Below are positions 9,077-16,514 of a stretch of DNA of 44,559 nucleotides, piece after piece. The stretch is taken from NCBI GenBank assembly GCA_900551995.1, contig URXW01000011.1, positions 1 through 44,559 of the forward strand, given 5' to 3'. Both the position numbers and the translations under genes were made by a program. The notes beneath the pieces are model-generated. The model had not been told where the DNA came from. It ran no database searches and saw nothing but the letters and a program-made list of their open reading frames with translations. Source of the stretch: an uncultured Eubacteriales bacterium (GTDB taxonomy: Bacteria; Bacillota; Clostridia; Oscillospirales; Oscillospiraceae). How positions within the stretch are numbered: the first letter of the stretch is position 1; every line of letters begins with the position of its first letter.

Positions 9077-10483
9077 ATGCTCACCTACACACTGGATAAG
9101 GGGGCGGGAGTCAGCCTGTACGAGCAGCTGTACCGCTGCGTAAAGGAGGACATTCTCTCCGGGCGGCTGGCCGCCGGGGAGAAGCTGCCCAGCAAGCGGG
9201 CGTTGGCCGCCCATCTGGAGATCAGCGTCATCACGGTGAAGAACGCCTATGAGCAGCTGATGGCGGAGGGCTATCTGTCCGGGGTGGAGAAGCGGGGCTA
9301 TTTCGTCAGCTCCGTGCTGCCGCCGGTGACGGCTGCGCCGCCTGCGCCGCAGGAGACGGCGGCGGAGCCGGAGGAGCGGCAGTGGTTCCTCGATCTGGTG
9401 ACGAACTCCATCGACGCGGAGGATTTTCCCTTTACGGTGTGGGCGCGGCTCATGCGCCAGACCATACTGGAGCGGGGAACGGGGCTGCTGCACTCCACGC
9501 CGCCCCAGGGGGCGTGGGCACTGCGGCGCGCCATCGCCGCACATTTGCGGCAGTTCCGGGGCATGGACGCCGGGGCGGAGCAGATCATCGTGGGGGCGGG
9601 CACGGAGGTGCTGTATACCCTGCTGGTGCAGCTGTTCGGCAGGGAGCGGATCTACGGCGTGGAGGATCCGGGATACGGGAAGATCGCCCGTATCTACCGG
9701 AGCAACGGCGCGGCGGTCGCCGCCATACCGCTGGACGACGCGGGACTGTCGGCGGAGGAGCTGCGGCGCAGCGGCGCGGACGTGGTGCATATCTCCCCCA
9801 GCCACCACTATCCCACCGGGCGGGTCATGCCCATCACCCGGCGGCAGGAGCTGCTCCACTGGGCGCAGGAGCGGCCGGAGCGGATCATCCTGGAGGACGA
9901 CTATGACAGCGAGTTCCGCTTTGTGGGCAGACCGATCCCCACACTGTTTTCCATCGACGGCGGGGAGCAGGTGGTGTATCTGAATACCTTTTCCAAGACC
10001 ATCGCCCCCTCTATCCGCATCAGCTTTATGGTGCTGCCCCGTCATTTGCTGGCGGACTTTCAGGAGAAGCTGGGGTTCTACGCCTGCACGGTGTCCGCCT
10101 TTGAGCAGTACACGCTGGCGAGCTTCCTCTCCGGCGGGTACTACGAAAAGCACCTGAGCCGTATGCGTAAGCACTACCGGCAGAAGCGTGACGCGGTCAT
10201 CGGTGCTGTGCGGCAAAGTCCGCTTGCCGACCGCGCCACCATCACGGAGGAGGACGCGGGGCTGCACTTCCTGCTGCGGCTGGACGGCGCGCCGCCGGAC
10301 GACGTGCTCCGCCGGGAGGCGGAGATCCGGGGCGTGCGTCTGGCGATGCTGTCGGATTACTACCAGCAGCCTGAGGACGCGCCCCAGCACGTGCTGGTGG
10401 TGAACTACACCGGTATTGACATTGAGAAGCTGCCCGCCGCGCTGGAGCGGCTGGCAGAGCTGTGGAAGCAGGGAATAGCTTGA
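9077..10483 (+). CDS. MocR/PdxR-like transcriptional regulator (GntR HTH fused to aminotransferase-like domain)
   Basis: 468 residues. An N-terminal GntR winged helix (about 12-78, with KLPSKRALAAHLEISVITVK) is joined by a Pro/Ala-rich linker (about 80-98) to a fold-type I aminotransferase domain. The PLP site is visible: EDDYDSEF near 273-280 and the lysine of NTFSKTIAPS at 307. Such proteins sense PLP and regulate vitamin B6 synthesis or salvage, or related pathways. The divergent ECF S-component gene makes a role in B6 uptake likely. The ATG at 9077 has GGAGG six bases upstream; an in-frame TTG at 9050 overlaps the putative operator and is rejected. Other MocR subgroups (taurine, GABA) cannot be excluded. 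Confidence 0.88.
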   Translation: MLTYTLDKGAGVSLYEQLYRCVKEDILSGRLAAGEKLPSKRALAAHLEISVITVKNAYEQLMAEGYLSGVEKRGYFVSSVLPPVTAAPPAPQETAAEPEERQWFLDLVTNSIDAEDFPFTVWARLMRQTILERGTGLLHSTPPQGAWALRRAIAAHLRQFRGMDAGAEQIIVGAGTEVLYTLLVQLFGRERIYGVEDPGYGKIARIYRSNGAAVAAIPLDDAGLSAEELRRSGADVVHISPSHHYPTGRVMPITRRQELLHWAQERPERIILEDDYDSEFRFVGRPIPTLFSIDGGEQVVYLNTFSKTIAPSIRISFMVLPRHLLADFQEKLGFYACTVSAFEQYTLASFLSGGYYEKHLSRMRKHYRQKRDAVIGAVRQSPLADRATITEEDAGLHFLLRLDGAPPDDVLRREAEIRGVRLAMLSDYYQQPEDAPQHVLVVNYTGIDIEKLPAALERLAELWKQGIA

Positions 10484-10507
10484 CGAGACAAAAAGGAGAC
10501 GAGACGT

Positions 10508-11011
10508 ATGTATGATGAACTGACGCGCTCCGACCTGCAGAAAATGCAGGAGGAGATCGACTACCGGGTGCAGCAGCTGCGCCCCAAGCTCATTGAGGAC
10601 GTGCAGACCGCCCGCGCCTTCGGCGACCTCAGCGAGAATTTTGAGTACAAGTGCGCCAAGCAGGAGAAGAACCGCAACGATGCGCGGATACGGTACCTGC
10701 AGCGGATGATCAAGACCGCCAAGGTCATCGAGGACAGGTCGGCGGAGGACACGGCGGGGCTGTACGATACGGTGGAGATCTTCATGGAGAATCTGGGCAG
10801 GAGCCGGGAGATCCTGCTGGTGACGACGCTGCGGCAGGACGCGCTGAAGGGCTGGATCAGCAAGGAATCCCCCGTGGGGCAGGCGGTCATGGGGCGGAAG
10901 GCGGGCGAGCGGGTGTACGTGGACATGGGCGGCGGCAAGGGGTACTATCTCCAGATCCGCGCCATCCGGAAGGGGACGGACGACGGCAGCGTGCCCATTG
11001 GCAGCTTTTAA
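10508..11011 (+). CDS. GreA/GreB-family transcription elongation factor-like protein
   Basis: 167 residues. The N-terminal coiled coil (about 5-75) carries ARAFGDLSENFEY, whose Asp40 and Glu43 match the acidic tip residues that GreA inserts into the RNA polymerase secondary channel to stimulate transcript cleavage. The C-terminal half has the FKBP-like Gre domain (SPVGQAVMGRKAGERV). It is 24 bases downstream of the MocR gene with an AAAGGAGA ribosome binding site, so it may be co-transcribed. The surrounding residues diverge enough that it may be a second Gre-type factor rather than the main GreA. Confidence 0.85.
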   Translation: MYDELTRSDLQKMQEEIDYRVQQLRPKLIEDVQTARAFGDLSENFEYKCAKQEKNRNDARIRYLQRMIKTAKVIEDRSAEDTAGLYDTVEIFMENLGRSREILLVTTLRQDALKGWISKESPVGQAVMGRKAGERVYVDMGGGKGYYLQIRAIRKGTDDGSVPIGSF

Positions 11012-11199
11012 GGGCGGGCGATTTCGCATAAAAAAGCGGGCACAGGTCGAAAGTGCACAACTGCTTGCAAATCACAGAGAAACGCGCCAAAAATGCAGCA
11101 TTTTTTGCGGGGCGTTATGCAAGACGGGATTCGCCAAATTGCACAAAAAGAGGCGGAAAAGTTTTGTGGTTTTGCGAGGCGGAATTATGGGAAAGCCCC

Positions 11200-11228
11200 T
11201 TGTGAAAAACGCGAAATAGTGTTATTAT
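11200..11228 (+). promoter_or_regulatory. Promoter of gdhA
   Basis: TTGTGA (11200-11205), a 17-base spacer and TATTAT (11223-11228). The predicted leader of about 70 bases contains the repeated octamer CGTCTGCG at 11248 and 11274 and ends in a strong TAGGAGGA ribosome binding site. Confidence 0.6.
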
Positions 11229-11306
11229 CGGAATTGGTAGAGTATGGGTCGTCTGCGTAACGCACATCTCATACGTCTGCGGAACAAATTTTAGGAGGAA
11301 TTTAAT

Positions 11307-12659
11307 ATGAATGCTTATCTGGCAAGCGTTCTGGAGAACGTTAGAACCAAGCATGGCAATGAGCCGGAGTTCGTCCAAACCGTCGAAGAGGTTCTGTCCT
11401 CTCTGGAGCCTGTGATCGAGAAGCACCCCGAGTACGAGAAGGTCGATCTGCTGGGTCGTATGGTCGAGCCCGAGCGCATGTTCACCTTCCGCGTGGTGTG
11501 GTGCGATGATAACGGTCAGTGGCACACCAACCGCGGCTGGCGTTGCCAGTTCAACGGTGCTATCGGCCCCTACAAGGGCGGTCTTCGTTTCCAGAAGAAC
11601 GTGTACGAGGGCATCATTAAGTTCCTGGGCTTTGAGCAGACCTTCAAGAACAGCCTGACCGGCCTGCCCATCGGCGGCGGTAAGGGCGGCTCCGACTTCG
11701 ATCCCGCCGGCAAGTCCGACGCCGAGGTCATGCGCTTCTGCCAGAGCTTCATGACCGCTCTGTACCGCTACATCGGGCCGGACATCGACGTTCCCGCCGG
11801 TGATATGGGCGTGGGCGGCCGCGAGATCGGCTACCTGTTCGGTCAGTATCGCCGCCTGAAGGGCGTTTGGGAGAACGGCGTTCTCACCGGTAAGGGCTTC
11901 TCCTACGGCGGCTCCCGCATCCGTCCCGAGGCCACCGGTTACGGTGCCATCTACTACCTGCAGGAAGTGCTGAAGCACGAGAATGACTCCATCGAGGGCA
12001 AGCGTATCGCCATCTCCGGCTACGGCAACGTGGGCTGGGGCATCATGAAGAAGGCGTCCCAGCTGGGCGCGAAGGTCACCTACTTCGCCGGCCCCGACGG
12101 CTACATCCACGATCCCGATGGCGTGATCACCGACGAGAAGCTGAACTTCATCCTGGAGATGCGCGCCAAGGATCCCATGCACTGCAAGCCCTATGCCGAC
12201 AAGTTCGGCTGCGAGTTCGTTCCCGGCGAGAAGTGCTGGGGTGTCAAGGATGTTGACGTGTACATGCCCGCCGCCATGCAGAACGACGTCAAGATGGAGT
12301 CCGCTGAGAAGATCGCTGCTTCCGGTGTGAAGTACTACATCGAGGTCGCCAATATGCCCACCACCAACGATGCTCTGAACTTCCTGCGTCAGCAGAAGCA
12401 CATCATCGTGGCTCCCTCCAAGGCGGTTAACGCCGGCGGCGTGGGCGTCTCCGCTCTGGAGATGGCGCAGAACTCCGAGCGTCTGGTTTGGAGTGCCGAG
12501 GAAGTCGATCATCAGCTGCACGCCATGATGGAGAACATCCACCGCGTGTCCGCCGAGGCCGCTGCCGAGTACGGTCTGGGCTACGACCTGGTGGCTGGTG
12601 CCAACATCGCCGGCTTCAAGAAGGTCGCCGAGGCTATGATGGAGCAGGGCTGCTTCTAA
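11307..12659 (+). CDS. gdhA: NADP-type glutamate dehydrogenase
   Basis: 450 residues, the size of bacterial hexameric GdhA. It has the substrate region GPYKGGLRF (around residue 89), the lysine-rich GLPIGGGKGGSDFDP (about 120-134), TGYGAIYYL, and the cofactor motif SGYGNVGWG. It interconverts 2-oxoglutarate plus ammonia with glutamate in the cytoplasm. NADP preference is the usual assignment for this subfamily and is not proven by the motif. Codon use is strongly biased to a few C- and G-ending codons, as in highly expressed genes. It stands alone with its own promoter and a strong terminator. Confidence 0.96.
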   Translation: MNAYLASVLENVRTKHGNEPEFVQTVEEVLSSLEPVIEKHPEYEKVDLLGRMVEPERMFTFRVVWCDDNGQWHTNRGWRCQFNGAIGPYKGGLRFQKNVYEGIIKFLGFEQTFKNSLTGLPIGGGKGGSDFDPAGKSDAEVMRFCQSFMTALYRYIGPDIDVPAGDMGVGGREIGYLFGQYRRLKGVWENGVLTGKGFSYGGSRIRPEATGYGAIYYLQEVLKHENDSIEGKRIAISGYGNVGWGIMKKASQLGAKVTYFAGPDGYIHDPDGVITDEKLNFILEMRAKDPMHCKPYADKFGCEFVPGEKCWGVKDVDVYMPAAMQNDVKMESAEKIAASGVKYYIEVANMPTTNDALNFLRQQKHIIVAPSKAVNAGGVGVSALEMAQNSERLVWSAEEVDHQLHAMMENIHRVSAEAAAEYGLGYDLVAGANIAGFKKVAEAMMEQGCF

Positions 12660-12681
12660 GCCGAACACCTTACAAGCAAAT

Positions 12682-12711
12682 AAAAAGAGCCGCCCGAGGG
12701 CGGCTCTTTTT
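12682..12711 (+). terminator. Terminator of gdhA
   Basis: AGAGCCGCCC and GGGCGGCTCT form a GC-rich stem flanked by an A-run and a T-run. The same hairpin recurs almost identically at 12926-12953. Confidence 0.93.
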
Positions 12712-12714
12712 GCG

Positions 12715-12953
12715 TGTTGACAGCCCCGCTGTACGCGCAGACTTTCCTCCTCACAGGGGGAGCTCGAGGGGGCAAAGCCCGCCTCGAATCGGATCGAATG
12801 CCGCGCTAAGCCTTGCTCTGCAAGGCGTGCGTGGAGCGAAGCGAGTATTTTCGTGCCGCGAAGCGGCACGAAAATAACGGCATTATTTCAGGCTGCTGAA
12901 AAGCCGATGGCTTTTCGGCAGCCTGAAAGAGCCGCCCGAGGGCGGCTCTTTTT
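12715..12953. repeat. Tandem hairpin-rich intergenic element downstream of gdhA
   Basis: This stretch holds no convincing gene. It contains a 14-bp perfect hairpin with a GAA loop (46-59 paired with 63-76 after 12800), then a 20-bp hairpin with one wobble pair and a GAT loop (12886-12928), and then a near copy of the gdhA terminator (12926-12953). The part around 12740-12800 has a CCTCCTCACAGGGGGAG stretch that resembles repetitive intergenic DNA of this bacterial group. The duplicated terminator suggests that a segment was duplicated or a repeat unit inserted here. Confidence 0.6.
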
Positions 12954-12964
12954 CTATATTGAAA

Positions 12965-12989
12965 GACCCCCATCCGAAGGATGGGGGTC
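12965..12989 (-). terminator. Terminator of the DMT permease gene
   Basis: GACCCCCATCC (12965-12975) and GGATGGGGGTC (12979-12989) form an 11-bp stem with a GAA loop. On the minus strand it is followed by a short T-rich tail (TTTC). Confidence 0.8.
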
Positions 12990-12996
12990 ACGGGAT

Positions 12997-13905
12997 TTAC
13001 TCGTCGTAGATGCCGAGGATGACGATGCCCGCCACCACCAGCGCGATCATGGCGTAGTGCTTCCAGCTGAGCTTTTCTTTCAGGAACAGGCGGCTCCACA
13101 GGACGGACGCCACGCAGTAGGCGGAGATAATGGGCGCGGCAAGAGCTACGTGCTCCGTGTCCGCCAGCGCGTAGATGTAGGCGAACTGACCCGCCGTCTC
13201 GCACAGCGCGCCCGCGTACTTGGGACCTTCCCGCTTGGGAACGAGGCGGCTCTTTTTGATGAGCACCACGTACACAAAGCACACGATGGCAGCCAGCAGG
13301 AACGTCAGCTCATAGGCGCAGTTGGCACTGTCCTCGTTCAGCGTCTCCAGCACGCGGCTGTCGGCAAAGGTGCCCAGCGCGTCCAGCAGGCAGTAGATGA
13401 TGGGCAGGATCAGTGCCAGCGCGGACTTGGCGTAGCGGTGGTTGCTGGCCTGCTGCCGTGCGGCGCGGAGGTCGTCGTCCTCCCGCGCCTCCACGATGCC
13501 CAGACCGATAACGCCCACGCACACCAGCGCGGTGGCAGCCAGCTGGGCGGGGACAAGCTGCCCCAGACCGCCGGTCGCCAGAGCCAGAACCGCCACCAGC
13601 GCGCCGGAGGAATTGCAGATGGGGGAGGAGATGGACAGCTCAATGTACCGCAGACCGATATAGCCGATGGTCATGGAGCTGATGTACAGCAGAGACACCG
13701 GCAGGTAGGTGAGGATGATGCTGCCGTTGATCTCCGTGCCGTTGATGAAAATTTCATAGGCGGCGTGGAGACCCATCACAACACCCACCGCAATGACCAT
13801 CTTCAGATGGCTGTATTTATCGTCCGCGTCCTGGCAGCCGATTTTGCTGAACAGGTCGCTGCCGCTCCAGCAGACCAGAGCGATCAAAGAAAACCAAAAC
13901 CACAT
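12997..13905 (-). CDS. EamA/DMT-superfamily transporter
   Basis: 302 residues with about ten hydrophobic segments arranged as two repeats, each ending like an EamA domain. The second repeat contains AAPIISAYCVASVLWSRLFL and LSWKHYAMIALVVAGIVIL, which resemble the last helices of drug/metabolite transporters. It should be an inner-membrane metabolite exporter or importer of unknown substrate. AAAAGGAGAA lies just before the start. It follows the methionine gamma-lyase-family gene on the same strand (117 bases apart) and may be co-transcribed, which hints at a sulfur or amino-acid metabolite as cargo. Confidence 0.87.
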   Translation of the reverse strand: MWFWFSLIALVCWSGSDLFSKIGCQDADDKYSHLKMVIAVGVVMGLHAAYEIFINGTEINGSIILTYLPVSLLYISSMTIGYIGLRYIELSISSPICNSSGALVAVLALATGGLGQLVPAQLAATALVCVGVIGLGIVEAREDDDLRAARQQASNHRYAKSALALILPIIYCLLDALGTFADSRVLETLNEDSANCAYELTFLLAAIVCFVYVVLIKKSRLVPKREGPKYAGALCETAGQFAYIYALADTEHVALAAPIISAYCVASVLWSRLFLKEKLSWKHYAMIALVVAGIVILGIYDE

Positions 13906-13934
13906 AATATTCTCCTTTTAAGTTTACATAAAAT

Positions 13935-13997
13935 TCATATTCGGGAGAATATCGCAGGTGGCGGACGGCGGCGAAATGGGTGGTTGGGGAGAAACAT
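13935..13997 (-). CDS. Possible 20-residue leader peptide upstream of the DMT permease gene
   Basis: An ATG preceded by CGGAGGAAGCCT opens a 20-codon frame rich in arginine and proline (RRRPPP in the middle) that stops 30 bases before the permease start. A triple-proline run is known to slow ribosomes without EF-P. A short peptide with a good ribosome binding site directly upstream of a transporter fits a stalling leader. Chance is also possible: the frame is short and conservation is unknown. Confidence 0.3.
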   Translation of the reverse strand: MFLPNHPFRRRPPPAIFSRI

Positions 13998-14022
13998 AGG
14001 CTTCCTCCGTAGTTTACATAAT

Positions 14023-15297
14023 TTAGAGTTCGACCAAACCCGCCTCCAGCATTTCCTGAAGACTTTTCAGGATGCCCAGCTTGGCGTGATACCACGTCAA
14101 GCCGCCCTGAAAATACACGGCGTAGGGGGGTCGGATGGGGCCGTCGGCGGAAAGCTCGATGGAGCTGCCCTGCACGAAGGCACCTGCCGCCATGATGACG
14201 TCGCTGTCGTAGCCGGGCATGGGAGCTGGCTCCGGGGCGGCAAAGCTGTCCACCGGGGCGGCACCCTGGATGCCCTTGCAGAAGGCGATCATGCCCTCCC
14301 GGCTGCCCAGCTCCACCGCTTGAATGATGTCGTGGCGCGTCTCGTCGGCGGGGGGCACCACGCGGAAGCCCAGCTTTTCATAGCAGGCGGCGGCAAAGAC
14401 CGCGCCCTTTACGGCGGAGGCGGTGACGGTAGGGGCGAGGAAGAAGCCCTGATAGAACTGGGTCAGCAGACCGAGGTTCGCGCCCACCTCCGCGCCCAGA
14501 CCGGGGGCGGTGAGCCGCCGCGCACACCGTTCAATGAGATCGGCGCGGCCGCAGACGTAGCCGCCGGTGGGGGCGAGGCCGCCGCCGGGGTTCTTGATGA
14601 GGCTGCCCACCATCATGTCCGCGCCCACGTTCACCGGCTCGGAAAGCTCGGTGAACTCGCCGTAGCAGTTGTCCACCATACAGATCACGTCCGGCTTGCA
14701 CGTCTTGCAGAAGGCGATCAGCTCGCCGATCTGGGCGACGGAGAAGCTGGGGCGGGTGGCGTAGCCCTTGGAGCGTTGGATGGTGATGAGCTTCGTTTTT
14801 CCGTTGATGGCACTGCGGATGGCGTTGTAGTCAAAGGTGCCGTCCGGCAGCAGATCCGCCTGCCGGTAGGTGACGCCGTACTCCCGGAGGGAGCCGACGG
14901 AGGGGCGGATGCCGATGACCTCCTCCAGCGTGTCGTAGGGAGCCCCCACGGGGCTGAGAAGCTCGTCCCCCGGCAGGAGGTTCGCACCCAGAGCCAGAGA
15001 CAGCGCGTGTGTGCCGCAGGTGATCTGGGGACGCACCAGAGCGGCCTCCGCGCCGAAGCAGTCGGCATAGACGCGCTCCAGCGTGTCGCGCCCGTCGTCG
15101 TCGTAGCCGTAGCCGGCGGAGAGATTGAAATGCCGCGCCGCCACGCTGTTCTTCTGCATGGCACCGATGACCTTCAGCTGGTTCGCCTCGGCGATGGCGT
15201 CGATGGCGTCAAAGCGCGGGCGGAGGGCGGTCAAAATATCCTCGCTGAACGACAGCACCTTGTCGCTGACGCCCAGAGCCTTATACTGTTCCTTCAT
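14023..15297 (-). CDS. Methionine gamma-lyase family PLP enzyme (aluminium-resistance/YnbB family)
   Basis: 424 residues, the full length for PF06838. Family-specific segments are RHFNLSAGYGYDDDGRDTLE, QITCGTHAL, MVDNCYGEF (Asp209 likely contacts the PLP ring) and GSLIKNPGGGLAPTGG, whose Lys235 should be the Schiff-base lysine. The family is annotated as cystathionine/methionine gamma-lyase-like, but its physiological reaction is poorly known. The ribosome binding site GAGGTGA overlaps the stop codon of the upstream gene, so the two are translationally coupled. Confidence 0.92.
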   Translation of the reverse strand: MKEQYKALGVSDKVLSFSEDILTALRPRFDAIDAIAEANQLKVIGAMQKNSVAARHFNLSAGYGYDDDGRDTLERVYADCFGAEAALVRPQITCGTHALSLALGANLLPGDELLSPVGAPYDTLEEVIGIRPSVGSLREYGVTYRQADLLPDGTFDYNAIRSAINGKTKLITIQRSKGYATRPSFSVAQIGELIAFCKTCKPDVICMVDNCYGEFTELSEPVNVGADMMVGSLIKNPGGGLAPTGGYVCGRADLIERCARRLTAPGLGAEVGANLGLLTQFYQGFFLAPTVTASAVKGAVFAAACYEKLGFRVVPPADETRHDIIQAVELGSREGMIAFCKGIQGAAPVDSFAAPEPAPMPGYDSDVIMAAGAFVQGSSIELSADGPIRPPYAVYFQGGLTWYHAKLGILKSLQEMLEAGLVEL

Positions 15298-15305
15298 AAT
15301 TCACC

Positions 15306-16061
15306 TCAGTCGGGAAATTGCACGCCGTTCAGGCGCATGATGAGCCGGATGGGGTAGTCCCGATCCAGATAGTTTTTTTCGTACCACGCAAAGGTGGCGG
15401 CAGGCAGATGTACCAGCTCGGGAGCCTCACAGCGGAATGTTTCAAAGGTTCTTTGGTCGCCGCTGAGCAGCGCGGCGGCCACGTCCAGCCGCCCCTCCTC
15501 CGCCAGACGCAGCAGCGCACCGTCCATGACGGCGGCGCAGCCTTGCTCCTCCTCACCGGCGTAGTCCTGCCGGTGGGCGAGCCAGTAGAGGAACTCCTCC
15601 GGGTCCAGATCCAGCTTGGTGGTGATCTGGCTCAGCTTGAAGAACTCCCTGCGATCCATGCGCTTGAGCACGTCGATGAGATACTGCACCAGCCCGTCGT
15701 CCATGGCGATGCAGTCCAGAAACACCTCGAAGGCGTGCTTGTCCGCGTCGGGGTCGCCGGCGGCGTCCTCCTGCACCGGCTCCGGAGGCGTTGGGTCGGG
15801 GACTGTCTGCCCGGCGTCTTGTAGAAACGCGCCGAAGTCCGCCAGACCGTCGTCGTCAAAGAGGGAGGGGGGCAGCTCCGTACCGTCCTGGGCGGCGCAG
15901 GCGCGGACGAAGGACGCCATGCCCATGGCTTGCAGCTGCTGTCCCAGAGACTGCACGCGCTGTGCCTCGCCGCCCTCCGGGAGTGTGATACCCTCCGGGG
16001 CGGGGCGTTTGCCCTCCAGCAGCTCTGTCATATATTGCAAGTAGTAATCGAAAAGGGTCAT
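15306..16061 (-). CDS. Conserved-looking protein of unknown function
   Basis: 251 residues, acidic, no signal peptide or membrane segment. I do not recognise a family. The middle (about residues 85-110) is a Pro/Asp/Glu-rich linker between an N-terminal part (TLFDYYLQYMTELLEGKRP) and a helical C-terminal part containing EEFLYWLAHRQDY and ATFAWYEKNYLDRDYPIRLI. It is translated just ahead of the methionine gamma-lyase-family gene with eight bases between stop and start. The start at 16061 is preferred because GGGAG lies upstream; an earlier in-frame ATG at 16097 has no ribosome binding site. Confidence 0.72.
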   Translation of the reverse strand: MTLFDYYLQYMTELLEGKRPAPEGITLPEGGEAQRVQSLGQQLQAMGMASFVRACAAQDGTELPPSLFDDDGLADFGAFLQDAGQTVPDPTPPEPVQEDAAGDPDADKHAFEVFLDCIAMDDGLVQYLIDVLKRMDRREFFKLSQITTKLDLDPEEFLYWLAHRQDYAGEEEQGCAAVMDGALLRLAEEGRLDVAAALLSGDQRTFETFRCEAPELVHLPAATFAWYEKNYLDRDYPIRLIMRLNGVQFPD

Positions 16062-16161
16062 ACGGCTCCCTCGCTTTCCGACTCGACATTGTACCATAGA
16101 CGGCTTGCCAATGCAAGAAATATCGGGTATGATAGGGGAAAAACGTGGAAGGGAGCCGCCT

Positions 16162-16482
16162 ATGGAGCCGTATTACGTCTATATCCTCCGCTGCCGGGAC
16201 GGCAGCCTGTATACGGGCATTACCAACGACGTGGCGCACCGGCTGCGCCTGCACCGGAGCGGCAAGGGGGCGAAATACACCCGCGCCCATCCGCCGGAGG
16301 CGGTGGCTGCGGTGTGGTGCTGCGGCGGCAAGGCGGAGGCGGCGAGGCTGGAGTACGCCATCAAGGCGACGCTGACCCACGGGGAAAAGCTGTCGCTTAT
16401 CGCCGCACCGGAGGGGGTGGGGGAGTGGTTCCCCGCGCTGACCGGGGAATATACGCCGGTGGAGGTACCGGAGATGGAATGA
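16162..16482 (+). CDS. GIY-YIG domain protein (YhbQ/UPF0213-like)
   Basis: 106 residues. The GIY-YIG core is clear: YYVYILRC, then LYTGITNDVAHRLRLH, then AKYTRA, and a later glutamate in EYAIKATLTHGEKL. This is the single-domain UPF0213/YhbQ type, slightly longer than usual at the C-terminus. Members are predicted DNA endonucleases, and some bind or nick DNA structures; the role here is unknown. The start at 16162 is chosen by similarity and the purine-rich GGAAGGGAG upstream. Confidence 0.87.
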   Translation: MEPYYVYILRCRDGSLYTGITNDVAHRLRLHRSGKGAKYTRAHPPEAVAAVWCCGGKAEAARLEYAIKATLTHGEKLSLIAAPEGVGEWFPALTGEYTPVEVPEME

Positions 16483-16514
16483 AAAAAGAGCCGCCGTACG
16501 GCGGCTCTTTTTTC
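16481..16514. terminator. Bidirectional terminator overlapping two convergent stop codons
   Basis: GAAAAAAGAGCCGCC and GGCGGCTCTTTTTTC form a perfect 15-bp stem around GTAC. The stem includes the last bases of the plus-strand stop codon (16480-16482) and of the minus-strand stop codon (16513-16515). It has A-runs and T-runs suited to termination in both directions. Confidence 0.92.

Noticed and set aside
12853..15357. Very long plus-strand open frame of 834 codons
   Set aside because: It is opposite to the DMT permease and PLP enzyme genes, which have clear family motifs and ribosome binding sites. Its composition (His, Gln, Arg, Gly rich) is typical of a shadow in GC-rich DNA.
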